Assembly: GCA_008360975.2 (NCBI GenBank)
Contig: CM039185.1
Location: 2,232,001-2,296,000, forward strand
DNA length: 64,000 bases
DNA from: Lichenostomus cassidix
Taxonomy: Eukaryota; Chordata; Aves; Passeriformes; Meliphagidae
Direction: 5' to 3'
The notes below the pieces were generated by a model, which was given only the letters and a program-made list of their open reading frames with translations, searched no databases and was not told the origin of the DNA. Of this stretch, positions 11,207 to 23,242 are shown piece after piece. Numbering within the stretch: the first letter of the stretch is position 1; the number at the start of each line of letters is the position of its first letter. A program made the translations under genes and the position numbers.

Positions 11207-13117
11207 CTGTGAAAAAGACAGGGAACTACCAAAATTAGAGTACTGAGCTAATTTTGGAGCCATCTTTTCCAAGAACATAATTGCTTAGCTTAACAAGTGA
11301 CAATTTAGAAGTGCTGAATCCTACCAAGTGCTACTGTGGTTTCACAGGCAGTGTGACAATTCTGTAACTACCAGAGCTCTTCTAAAGGAGCAGGAGTGGA
11401 TATTGCTCTAATATGGACAGATAGGCTGCAACCATCACAGAGCAAACAAGTCATCAAAAGAACATGTATTTTCTATCATAAGTAAATGGAAAGTCACATG
11501 TCAGGTGCCATAACACATCAATATTCTGTGTTTTCCTTTCCAAACAATTAAGTGATCTATCGACCGTGAAACAGAGAATTAAGTTTGTCCTGAGCCTTCA
11601 CCTGCAGAGCTTTACAACAGATCTGTCTCACTGAAGAATGAACCCCAGTGGCCAGCTCTGAGCATCCCCCACCAATCTCTACAGAAGGGTCACAATAAAA
11701 GCAATGCAGCATCTTTTAAAGGGAAGGATGGTGAACTAAAGAAGAGGGATTGCCAGAAAGCATCCCAGAAGGGAGCAGACAGAAAGGCAATCTTAAAAAA
11801 AAATGAAACAAAACCCAAATTAACCTAAATGAAACTTTATCTTGATAGAAGTAACAGATGTGTTATGAATGAAATCTGTCCCAAACTGACCTCTGCAGCA
11901 GATATCAGACATAAGGTTCACTGAGTTTTGAAACAAAGCTCACCTCACACCTGCCTAGGCTTAACTCGTTCCACTCCTGCACTCAAGTTAAGGTCCGTAC
12001 GGGGTGCTAAAGTTAAGAGTTTGCACAAATACTGTATATACCTCTATTCTCATCATTGTTTTGCTGTGGCGGACCTTCTTTAACTTGGTGTAGCCTTCTC
12101 AGCAACTCTTCTTCAGTAATTTCACCTTAGAAAATAAGCAAAATTTTCCAAAAATATTTCCAAATCATATATGTATGGCAAGCATTATCAAAAGCTTCTA
12201 AAGAAGGTATAAGCCACTGCTTGTGTTTTGTCTAATTAAATCCTGCCATAATGGCACTGCCAAGCAGGTTGCTAAGGGGAACTTCAGACACTTTAGCACT
12301 GCTGTCCCAGGTAAGTTTTGCTGAAGCTGAAATATCCAACAGTTCCATCCTATTCAAGACAGATGTGCTCTCTGGTTCTGTAAGCTCTACAACTGAGCAG
12401 CAATTCTTGTCTACACCCATTAAATGGCTGTCCAGAGTGAAATATTTGAGATAACACTTCCACAAGCATGAAAAGAAGGTTTAAATTAGTTGAATCATGG
12501 TTTGAATTAGGTATCATCCTATAAAGAGGAAATGTAACAAGTTGATTGAGAACTGACAAGAAAATGCCCATGCAGAATTTCATACCAGACTACTTACCCT
12601 AGTTACAGACTCTTAACCTCACCAGCACAAAGTCTGCACTCAGACACTTAAGGGAGATTTTTTCCATCTAAGCTTTGTAACTGGAATTGAGTAGAATCCA
12701 GGTGTTCCTGCCAAGTTGTGCAAACACCAGACTTTTGTATCTGATGAATCCACACCATCCTAACTTTGTCTCTACAAGTCAAGGGACCACTCAAATTTGA
12801 GTTGTGCACAGACTACCAAGAAGCTACTTCCTACCATGGAACACAACTGCAGCACACAAACAGGTGAAACAGCTTCAGGAGAACAGAAAATGACACAAAT
12901 TGCCTACAAGCAATTCTAGCAGGATGGACACAGGCAAGCATTACCTACCTGGTGTTCCTAGCAAATTGTTATCTCTCATAAGCCTGTAGTCCTCTTCACT
13001 CAGGTTGTTCACAAACTGATAGAAAGCTTCCTCTCGATCTAACCGATCCAGCTGGCTCTGACGTTGGGCTTCTGATTGATCAATACTTCCTTTATCACTA
13101 GAATCTGAGCTTTCCAT
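9672..13117 (-). CDS. RLIM: E3 ubiquitin-protein ligase RLIM (RNF12), three coding exons joined
   Basis: RING-H2 ubiquitin ligase acting in the nucleus. In mammals it targets LIM-domain cofactors (LDB/CLIM) and REX1, and through REX1 controls XIST. Joining 13117-12949, 12125-12042 and 11206-9672 gives 596 codons including TAA, a 595-residue protein (human 624). The start ATG at 13117-13115 opens [10 protein letters not shown], matching the family N-terminus. Two RSRSP motifs (about residues 213-217 and 228-232) match the SRPK-phosphorylated serines of mammalian RLIM. The C3H2C3 RING runs from Cys541 to about Cys581 with all metal ligands present, and the protein ends ESVV, a PDZ-ligand-like tail. 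The long polyserine tract of the human linker is reduced here to a Gly/Ser/Glu segment, which explains most of the length difference. Frame and splice sites are all intact, so this is a functional gene. Confidence 0.97.
11207..12041 (-). other. RLIM: RLIM intron between second and terminal coding exons
   Basis: An 835-base GT-AG intron. I see no repeat of a recognised family and no gene within it. Confidence 0.85.
12042..12125 (-). CDS. RLIM: RLIM second coding exon
   Basis: An 84-base exon bounded by acceptor TTTTCTAAG and donor GTATAT. It encodes [18 protein letters not shown] and the following NDENR, matching the family closely. Both junctions are phase 1. Confidence 0.95.
12126..12948 (-). 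other. RLIM: RLIM intron between first and second coding exons
   Basis: An 823-base GT-AG intron, AT-rich, with no recognisable gene or repeat family. Confidence 0.85.
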
Positions 13118-13137
13118 CTTGATGAGTGGAAGAGTAC
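12949..13137 (-). CDS. RLIM: RLIM first coding exon with 20 bases of 5' UTR
   Basis: Acceptor TTTTTTAG ends at 13138 and donor GTAGGT begins at 12948. Translation starts at 13117 and encodes residues 1-56 plus one base, including [20 protein letters not shown], one of the most conserved stretches of RLIM. The ATG is the first in the exon and opens the conserved frame. No signal peptide or membrane segment is present, as expected for a nuclear protein. Confidence 0.95.
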
Positions 13138-16100
13138 CTAAAAAAGGAAAGAACAAACCCTTCATTGAGTGCACTGAAACATGACATGGAATTTGGGGAT
13201 GTTTACAATGCAGAGTGAAGTACAGGTTAAAGCAGTTTGCTAATGAAGCTTTAGTTAACATCAGGTTCATCACCACAGGGATCAAAAACAAAACCTTTCT
13301 CAAAGCATGAACATCTTCAAGAAGTACAATCAAAACTGATGCCCATCATTACCAAATATTCAACAAAGCAGCAAGTATGAACACTGGGAATATCATCTGC
13401 CATAAGCCTTAGTCCATCTTTACACTCACACAGCTGACTAGGTATCTGTGATTAGCTGCTTTTTGCACAAAATATTCCTAATATCACAACTGCCCCTCCA
13501 AGCAGCTTTACAGTAGTGTAGTACAAGGCATAAGCCACCCTTGATCATGCTCTCTGAGCACAGGATTATATGTTCCTTGCTTTTTCCTGCCTGCTACAGA
13601 AACACCCTCTTCACCATCCAAGTGAATTTTAACAGAATGAAAGAATGAATTGGTTATGAAGAATTCAAATGAAGAAGTGGAACACTATGTGCACCAAAAA
13701 AAAGGAAAGGCTCTTACTCCCTCAAAAAATAAAAAGGGTTTGTAAAATCAACTTCATAGTTTTACATTAAGAGAGGAATACACTTTCAAGTTTCAGCATT
13801 TACTGAATTACTGATGTTGATGAGCAAAATTTCCAAGACAAAACTCCAGCATATACCAGGTACACCACTGCTTTAAAGAGCTGTCTTCTATGCTGCATAT
13901 TTTTAAATATAACCTTCTCATACTGTTTTTCATTCGGATGAAATACTTGACAACGTCTCCCTTTCAAGGAAAATAATCAATGAATGCCATGTCTGTATCT
14001 GATAAATATTATAAGGAACACATGCAAATGCAGGAGACATTCTGGCACTGGCTGTGCCATGCAAATACATCAAATGAAGATAAAATAACCAGTTTCCTTG
14101 ATCACTCTGCCTCCCTATTCACAGCATCAAGAGTTTTCCTGTACAACTGGTAGAATCTAGTTACTCAGAGAGGTGATTAACAAGCTAATCCTCTGCATGC
14201 TAAAAAGCTCTGCAATAACATTCCCCATCAGAAAACATTCCTTTCATTTAAACCATACTTCATATGACATGGAAATACTGGAAGAATAAAGCTTTTCTGC
14301 TTCTCACTGGAAAATTTCCAACACTTCGACATCTGTCTAGTGCAAAAAGCATCTTTTTTTGGTTTGTCAGCACAGCTGTCAAGTCAAGACTGCCCACAGT
14401 TTACATTAGTGCTTCTCCAGAAAAGCAGCACTGCATGATCTCCACAGGCACTTTATTTCAGCTGCTATGGTGAAAATTAAAGTGCGCTGACAACCTCAGT
14501 GTGTAGCACCAGAAAAATTCCACAGGATAGGACATCCCATTATTGTAAACGTGCAAATTATGAAACTGCTGCTCTGACCCTCTTTGTCTTCAGTTCTGAT
14601 GCAGTGGAATTTGAGTTTAAGTTAGTGATATTAACTTGCTGCCACTCAGGCCTACTGGTGCCGTTCGGTTCTGTGAAGTTCTGCCATTTTTCCAAAGCAA
14701 TGACACCATTTTTTCAGGAACCAGGAAGCAGCAGCGATCAGCAGGGTCACTAGTGAGTCAGATGAAGCCTATCAGCTTTCTCTGCATTTCTAAATCCCTG
14801 GTGCAATCTGAAGACTGCAGACTTGCATGTGACGTGTGGCGTCCTGTGACGTGCTTGCTGTTAACCAGCGATAAATGACCCCATTCACAGGACAGTTGAG
14901 CAACAGCTCCTGCAGGTGTGTTCAGCTCTGAGCAGGAGCACTTAGGAAATCTCTGTGCCCTTCACACGCCAGGCACGTACTGCTAATGAGAACACAGCTT
15001 CAATCAACTTTTTTACAAGCTTTCTGGAGCAGAATTATTACTCCAAGTAGCATTACTTAAAGGCATTCTGGAGAAGATACTTTTAAAAGGAGCTGTTAGT
15101 TCAGGTAATGTCTGAAAAAAAGCCTCAAGTAGAACAAGAGACTTGCATTCAAAATAAAAACTTGAAAGATGTGTTAGTTCTTTGGGAATACACATCGAAC
15201 TCTAACCAGCATTCCCTTTTTCAGGGTAACAATGAAACAAAAGTCAACAATAAGATTAAAAAAATAAGGACAAGTAATAAGATGCTAAAGGACAGGAGTG
15301 GTACAATGTTTTGTAAAATATTTTACCCCGAATGACTGCCATGGGATTTACTTTGAAACACATGGAATGTCTCCAGAAAGATGGCAATATTAACACCCTT
15401 GTAAGCATTAGACTAATTCTACAACAGCTTTTAAAAAAGAAAGCTGAGCTATGCATACAAAATATGACATTTGTTTACTACTTCTTTTCCTTTTAACTGA
15501 AAATTCCACTGCTTGCAGGCACCTTGGCTATATAATGCCTATGTGACTCAAAGATATTTGCCTATTCCATTTCAGAAAATGAAGGGGCACCATTGGTGGT
15601 TAGGAAAAAGGGAGAGTCAAAACAAGTCAAGTGGAGGGGAAAAGAAATTTAAAAATCTCTTCTATACCAGCAGACTGATGGTAGTGGTTCAACAGGTGAT
15701 TCTTTAGGAAATGCTTGGTGTAAGTCAGTCACTTATTTTTAGGTTTGCTCCTCTTTTTTTCTCCATCACCTCTTATCTTCCCTTCTAAACCATAAAATTA
15801 GCTAATGGTCAAGGCTGAATAAAGTTTACTGCTAAGAAAAAAGCCTCAGAGGTGGGATCTTGAATAAAGGATTTAATTTACATGAGAACTATTTCTGCTA
15901 GTGACAAACTCACTGTTTTTTCCTATTGCAAGCTACTAACAGGTTACATCAGTCCCCTGAATCCCAATTTCATGATCCCAGAAATGCTGAGAATCTCTAT
16001 GGGATGTTTACACTGATGGAAATAAAGATGGCACAGAAACACACAGCAACACGTTCTCCCTACCTGACTGCTGACAGTGAACAAGCTGATCCTCTTCAAA

Positions 16101-17443
16101 CCAGAGCTCTGCTATTAAAACCAGCAAATGAAAAACAGGATTTCTCCCCCAAGGCTTCTGCTGCTTTCTATCTCCTCCCTGTCCACTCAGCTCATTGTGC
16201 ACATTGTCCAACCAAGCCTCACCTCCCAGCCCTGCAGAGCACTCCATGGCCAGACTGAACTTACTGGAATGTTTAGACTACTCCTGCCTCAGCACAGCTC
16301 CATAGGGCCCATCTGGCTGCACAGCACGATTTCCACGGTGGGAATTACCACAGCACCACACTCCTGTCACAGCAGCGCAGAGAGGCAGAAAGAACTTGAA
16401 AATCTGCCCCTCAGGATGCTGCTCTCAGCTCACACCCTGCAGACAATTAAGATGGGCTTAAGGAAGCCAGTAACACAGGGAAACCTGATGAGGGAAAACC
16501 AACAGGTGTACTATTAACTCACAACAAAATAACCAACATTTGATTATCTAATAAGCAGGTATGCTTCAGCTCTGCTTCTCTTTCTTCCAGTGTAAGACTT
16601 TGTTCTTATCCAAGCTAAAAGACTCAGAATTTCCTCTTTTAGAGTCCTTCCTTGTCAGTTGACAAAGGGTGGGGAAGGTCACAGCTATGAGCAGGAAGTT
16701 CAGATCTGCTGGTTATTGCCAACTTCAGCTGAGATACCCAGATATGAAAATGTCTTTATGGGGAAGTGAGGGGGTGACCACCTAAAGATTGCACAAAGCA
16801 AAAGAATCAGAGATAGGATAAACAATTTTCTCCTCTAAAAAAATAAAAAGAAGGAAGTATTCTTCAGCAGCTGAATATCCAGACACAATAACTACAGTGA
16901 ATTCTTAACTGGTGTTCCCATCCTGCCACAAATCAGAAAAGTATCTTCCCTGCAGTTACACTTCAACAGCCTCAGAGATTTCCGAGCACAAATGACTGCC
17001 TGTCTCTCCACTGCTGCTCCAGACTGCAGTAAGCCCACAAAAGCTATTGTTTGTTACATTCTTTTATTCAAGAGGAAGTAATACTATGTTCTTTTGGATA
17101 GGAACAATTTAAGAGTACTGGATATTCCCTCAATAATGCAAAGTTATCATTCTTACAGCATAAGAAATATTTCATGTTTTCTTTTACGCCACGTTGTGTG
17201 CAAACTAAATCCAGTCAGGAATGTGCTACTGCCTCAAATCCAGTGAGACAGCAAGCAGGGATAACTTATGTGTGTCACCCATTTACCTTCAACAATATCA
17301 CAGTCTATATCCATATCACTTAGCACTTGTGGACTACAGAATTCTTCCCAGAAAAAGTACTAATGGACCATGAGGCACAGTAATAAATCTCTATTTCTTC
17401 CTCCTTCAATAATGTGTAACATCGCCTGTGACAGGATGTGTAG

Positions 17444-17500
17444 TATCATCTACACTTATTAAAACAACGCTTTTCACATATAAGTGGAAAATAGAATTAG
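17444..17500. repeat. 57 bp dispersed repeat, copy 1
   Basis: Matches 19440-19497 in the same orientation with about eight substitutions, sharing TTTTCACATA and AAGTGGAAAA blocks. The flanks do not align clearly. It may be two copies of an old mobile-element fragment or a local duplication. Confidence 0.7.
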
Positions 17501-19439
17501 TTATCTGTATTGAATACCAAGACACTACCATAGCCTGCATCTTTGGGGTTTTTTATATTTAAAAGAAATCTCACAAAATATTAGAACTCTCACTAAACCA
17601 ACCAGGCATAACTTAGAAAATCTGACAAACTCAAGAATCACTCATTGGCAGGGTTAAATGAAAAAGCGATACCTTAACATTAAAACTGTTAGATTTATGG
17701 GGCAAGCCTCAAATTTTAACAGGACAAGGCATGGAATTAATAAAACTGAAGAAACAACTTGGCTGCTCACAAGTCAGGTGTGCAACAAGGAGTTCCTCTG
17801 GAACTCCCCCATGTCGGTGTTACCGGTATTTCAACCTCACCTGAGAATCCCTCGAGCCCTGTATGGCAGGAATGTTTCCTGAGTTACCTCACGTCCCAGC
17901 AACACAGTTAATACCTCTGTATAAACAAAAAAAAAAAAAAAAGAGGATGGCAGTGTGGGTGTTCCAGAGATGTCCTCAGCAGAAGGCCAACTTCTCATTT
18001 ATGATTCATACCCTCATCTTAATTAGGTACTTCAACCGGTAGAGCACCTTGCTTACTTCCACAGTCTGCAGAAATTATCAAACCCTTGGACAAAAGGAGT
18101 GACTCAGGATGGAAGCCAGAAACACTGATTTGTTTGCTTTGGGTCGTAAGAGGCTATTTTCCCTGCCCAGCTTGCAGTGAACATGCCTCAAAGACACTTC
18201 AGCTCGAGAGAAGCACAGCACAGCTGCATGTCCAAGCGCTTTCCACGAACTGTGACTTCAGCAGCTCTGACGTGCCATGGCAGCACAGCCCCAGCCAGCC
18301 CTCTCTCCAATTCCATGGCTCAAATGACACAGAACAGCAGCTAGAACAGGCAGTCCTGTAACCCCGGCTTCTTCAAGCACAAACAGAACCCACTTCACAC
18401 ACAGCACTCATCCAACCCACCCCACCTCATTTTCCTAGAAGAATTTAAAGTTGAAAAACAGTTTCCATGCCAGTCAGTATCCAATTTCTCAACATTCAAA
18501 GCTAGCTGGAAGTAAGACATAACAGAAACTACATTTTCATCTTAAATATTTCATCACTCAAGTCCGCAAGCTCAAAAGCAGAAGCAAAAACTGTCAGTGA
18601 ATCCCATCATTAAAGGAAAAAGACACCCTAAGACAGTGAAATGAAAGTCATCTATTTGCATTATACGTGGAGCTTCATTATGTCAAGTTTGTTTGGGTTT
18701 TTCTTTTTGTGCAGGTGCACAAGTTTCCTTTTGTGATCACACCGTAGACTTTGATACCACAGCTCCAATACACTCATCCATCTTAGTAAAAAGGAACAAA
18801 CTTTTCTAGTTTTCAAAGTTGCATCATGAATTTTGAGGTTTTTTCCCTGCTACTCTTTTTATTTCCACTGTGATGAACTGCAGATTGAAGTTCTTATAGT
18901 GGGTTTAATAAAAATCTAATAAGTTTGAAAATCAAGAATTCCCTGTGTCCTCTTTAACTCAAAAATTATCACAGAACACGCAGCACTCTTGGAAAGCTGG
19001 AAGAAAGTTTTGTGTTCTATGGAAGTGTTCTGTGTAAAGTGCTGTAAAATTTAAGTGCCAGTTTAACAAGGAGTGTTAAACATTGATTCAGCTTTTTCAC
19101 TACCCCAGTGTGTTTCAAAGCAAAGGCCCTCAAACAAGATGTCACTCTGAACATACATTTTAAACAATAGGAAGCAAATGAATACCTTTGCAGAACAGTG
19201 GCAGAAAGTTCCACAGAATTAAAAAAAAAACCAACAAAAAAAACCAGAGAGGAAAAACACTTCAACTGAACCAACTGTTGAGCTAAAGAGAAACACTAAC
19301 AACTCCTGATAAGTCAGAAAGAAGTGAGGAAATCAGGGCAGAGCTTAGCAATTCCAGAACACTGAGAGCATGTGGAACCAAGATGGAGCTCTGAAAATAA
19401 AACGTGGTAATAACTGCCAAAATGCTGGGCTTTGCCTTT

Positions 19440-19497
19440 TATCATCTGCACTTACTAAAACCACACTTTTCACATACAAGTGGAAAACAAAATTAAG
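19440..19497. repeat. 57 bp dispersed repeat, copy 2
   Basis: Partner of 17444-17500, in the same orientation and about 2 kb away within RLIM intron 1, roughly 86 percent identical by eye. Confidence 0.7.
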
Positions 19498-21929
19498 ATA
19501 ACACTGCCTTTGCCATCAAACTTGGATAGCACAGAAGAGAAAACTTGGGGTTTCTTGTGGATGCACTAAGCCAATCAAAACTCACCGAATTTCAACTAAA
19601 AAAGAAAACCCCATCTTTAAATTCACTGCTGAATCTTGGTGTCTTCACACAAGTGCTGCTAATACAGGCACTGCTAATAGCAAATGGGCAACAAGCAGAG
19701 AATCACTGCAACCACAAGCCACAGAGGAATTCCGATACGTGCGTTCCTGTGCTCGTTGATATCCGGTGCCCAACAAACACAGAAGTGGGAAACAAAACGA
19801 AGCCAAATTTATCTGAATTTAAATTGGCACCTGTATCATGTGAATTCCACTTCTGATGCCATCCCAAGGCATGGAAGCTCCAGCATTTTAACAAGACTAT
19901 GTGCACATACACCTTGCACATAGAAACGCAGAGTGCTCTGAGCAAGAGCATTTTAAATTACTAAACTAAGATAAAATGTGTGCTGGCTTTTCCTCCATTC
20001 CATAATCATTAGGTGGTTTCACCAGACCATATGACTGCAGACCTCCTCGAGTCAAAAGCTGAGCTTCTACAGTGCACAGCAGCCAAAAGTTGCTAACAAG
20101 TACCTCATTAATACAAACCTGAGCAGTCTGAAGGAGACACAGACTGGTATTTATGATCTTACCTGCAGCCAAAACCTGTGCAAAGGCAAAACCAGTCCCT
20201 GGGATGCTCCTGGCTATCCCTGCTCACCACACAAAGCTCCTGACTAAGTAAGGACACTGCTACACTCTTTAGAAGTTTTGGTTTTGGGAAGCACAAGACT
20301 CTCACAAAAATATCTTGAAGCCAGAAATGTTCACATTTGGTTTCATCGCTTCATGAATAATTTTTGCAAGCTCAGCAGCTGGTAAGTTTTCACCGAGACT
20401 GAGATTAAACCACAAAACCTTAGATAAACACTCAACAATCATGTTTGGACTCAAGTGCTTTAATACATGAAAACTGAAGTTCTCTATAAAAAAAACTTAA
20501 GACTGCCCAGTTATGTGTTAAGCTACATTAGACTGGACTTAAATGCAATGTTTAAGCTCAAGTCTATGAAGTCACAACACGTTACATTATGCTATGATTG
20601 TTAAAAAAAAAAAAAGCACAACACCTCCACTGCAACTGGAACCATTCTGCTAAAATCAAGAGATTTATTTTGATACATCCCCATAGAGAGGAGGAATAAA
20701 GGAACAAGCAAGGCAGGTATATTGATAGAGCTGTTTTGGAAACACTTCCATCTAAGGATCGCACTCTCCATTCCTCTAAAAAACCCAAATACACAGCCTG
20801 GAGAACAGACACTAGCAACACTCTTGCCCAGTACACCCTGGCATGCCCAGGAACTCAGTAATATGGAAAATAAATCAGTTACAGATGACAACCACTACAG
20901 GCTTGAAAAATACTGGTGTGGTTATTTCAGTGACAAACGTTTACCCAGCCACAGCTGCTGCTGAAGGGAACACTGCAGTTGTTGTGCCTCAGTGGTCTAA
21001 CAGAGCAAGAAACCCTTCATTTTATAATGTGTGGTGTGTTTCCCCTTCCCAGGACATAATTCCATAAATCCAAGCTATCATTATTTTAATTCCAAAATGG
21101 TAAACCTGTAGAGGGAAAAGAGTCAGTTTAAGTGCTAGTTGCCCACTATAACAAAACTAAATACCTGACCCTCAATTAAGATAATTAACTGCTCAAGAAG
21201 CAGCCAATTGTTTATTTGTTTTAGGGAGATTTGACATGCCACTGCAATTAAGATTCAGGGACAAGTTAGTATCAGAAATTCTTCTGAACATTTTGACAAC
21301 TATTTTCAAGCTGAAATTACCCAACACTGCCAATATGGACAGGAAAATAAATGTGATGTGTGATGATACTATTGGGTATTATCAAGTTCAAATTCTTGTT
21401 TTGGAGCTTCTCTGTATCAAGGCTCCACCTTCCTCAGAAACAGCAAAATAATACTACTGTAAAGAAAAAAAATCAGTATTTTTAGGTGTGAAACCTTTTG
21501 TCAGGCTCCTACTGCACACTAAAATCAAGACACAACAAATCTTATGAACAAACCTTAATCACTACATTATATAAATATATATATACACACTATTATAGAC
21601 AACCTAATATTGCTCCTCAATTAAAGCAGATCACTTACAATACATACATACAGCTGGACTTGACAAAGGTGTTGAAACAGAGAAACAGAAACCTTAAATG
21701 CCAACAAACAGCTTCAAAAGGGGCAGGGAAAAAACCTGTACAGGAAGCTAAGGTGACAGAGCAAAGATGACGTGATTAACTGGGGAGAAACTCAGCCCAG
21801 GAATAGCAAACACCACAGGTCTGAACAGGTCACAAGCTGATCCCGAGCCTTACACAGCGGGATTGGAGGAGCTGCTCTCGCCTGTCTCCCACAACAGGGC
21901 TTCTTGCCTCAACTCACGGGGAGCACGGC

Positions 21930-22900
21930 CTGAACACAGGGCCCTGAAAAGCTGCGATTCCCTCAGCAGGCACTGAACTGCGGACGAGGCCCAGAACAGT
22001 GGCTATAACCACCCCTTCACTCCACCCCTCCCAAAAGGAGCTTGTTCCAATCCTCCCCAGCCCAGCCGGACACCCGGAGGGTGCCAGGCCCGGCTGCCCT
22101 CCCCGGGGGGAGCGCACACGCCGCTCCAGCCCCCAGCGGAGGATGAGGGTGGCGGCGGGAGGCCCGGCCGGGAGAATGCCGGGGTGACGGAGCGCGGCCC
22201 ATCCGGGCACACCCGCGCTCGGCCCGCCATCACCGCCCCCCGCGCCCTCACGGCACCGCCGATGGAGCCTCCCGCGCCCCGCCGAGCCGCCCCGCCATCC
22301 CCGCGCGGGAACCGAGGGGCCCCGCGCCCACCTCCCGCTCCGGGCGGAGGCCGCCGCCACCTCCCCCGAGCCCGGGCCTCTCCCTTCCCCGGGCCATTTT
22401 GAGAGCCCGCCCCCGCCCCGCTGCTCACCGCCCGCCGCCGCCGCCCGCCGCCGCCCCCCCGGCTGTGGGTGCGCCGCTGCCCGCGCCGCTCGGGGCTGGG
22501 TGCCGGCTCTCCGCGCTCCGCCCGTGCCGCTCCGCCGCCGCGCCGCCTCCTGCCCGCTCAGGCGGCCATTTTCTGCTCCATTGTTACCAAGGAACGGGGG
22601 GCCGGAAACGGCCGCCGGCAGCCGGAAGTGGAGGCGCGCGCGCCCCCGCGCAGGCGCGGCCCGGGAGGGCAGCCCCGCCCAGCGCGGCCCGGCCCTCAGG
22701 GCTCCGCCATTTTGGAGCGGGGCGAGGGCTGAGGGTGGGGCGGGGAGGGGCTGGGCTGCCATGGCCACTCCTCAGATACCCGTTCCCGGGGCCTGTGGAG
22801 AGACCTGGGGTCGGTGGTGCCCGCCCGCGGTGCGGTGCAGCAGGAGGGTCCGTGTCCCCGCGGTTCCCTAAGTGTGGGGCTGTTGTGTGTCACCTCAGGT
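21930..22900. promoter_or_regulatory. RLIM: CpG island promoter of RLIM
   Basis: Very GC- and CpG-rich DNA at the 5' end of RLIM, the only island near the gene start. On the minus strand it carries three ATGGC motifs in YY1-like context (ATGGC at 22710-22706 within CAAAATGGCGGAG, at 22569-22565 within AAAATGGCCGCC, and at 22397-22393) and an X-box-like GTTACCAAGGAAC at 22583-22595. YY1 motifs downstream of or at TSSs are common in housekeeping genes. Transcription probably starts around 22550-22720. Confidence 0.8.
22429..22560 (-). other. RLIM: Inferred non-coding first exon of RLIM
   Basis: A minus-strand donor GGTGAGCAG, with GT at 22428-22427, lies inside the CpG island at the right distance to splice to the acceptor at 13138. 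Mammalian RLIM has a non-coding first exon spliced to the ATG exon in the same way. The 5' limit is not determinable from sequence. Confidence 0.5.
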
Positions 22901-23010
22901 GTGTATGCGCTGGGCAGAGGTGACTCCGTGCAAGGCCGATGGTGGCTAACAGTGTCAAAAAAAGAATAAATATTGGCAGTACGGTGAGGATATTCACCAG
23001 CCTCTCCCTT

Positions 23011-23242
23011 CTAACCATGGGCAATGCTCTGCTCTAACCATGGATATCTCTCCTCTCTAACCACTGACATTCCTCCACCTCCACTTCTAACCACGGACAT
23101 TCCTCCCCTCTGACTATGGTCATTCCTCCAGTTTAACCATGGACATTCCTCCACCTCTAACCATGGACATTCCTCCACCTCTAACCATGGCCATTCCTCC
23201 ACCTCTAACCATGGACATTCCTCCACCTCTAAGCATGGACAA
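23011..23242. repeat. Minisatellite of 23-24 bp units
   Basis: Nine to ten tandem copies related to CTAACCATGGACATTCCTCC plus ACCT. The copies toward 23130-23230 are nearly perfect and the left ones are more diverged. It lies about 300 bases upstream of the RLIM CpG island. Because 24 is a multiple of three, it opens a meaningless periodic reading frame on the minus strand. Confidence 0.92.

Larger units (their letters stand above)
13138..22428 (-). other. RLIM: RLIM intron 1
   Basis: About 9.3 kb between the inferred non-coding first exon and the first coding exon. It is AT-rich and unique-looking, with poly-A tracts near 17926-17942 and 20601-20613, a diverged 57 bp duplicated segment (17444-17500 and 19440-19497), and no recognised gene. 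It is notably poor in CR1 compared with NEXMIF intron 1. Confidence 0.7.

Noticed and set aside
21914..22768. 284-residue minus-strand open frame across the RLIM CpG island
   Set aside because: Explained by GC content (few stop codons). It shows no family resemblance, and the region is the RLIM promoter and non-coding first exon.
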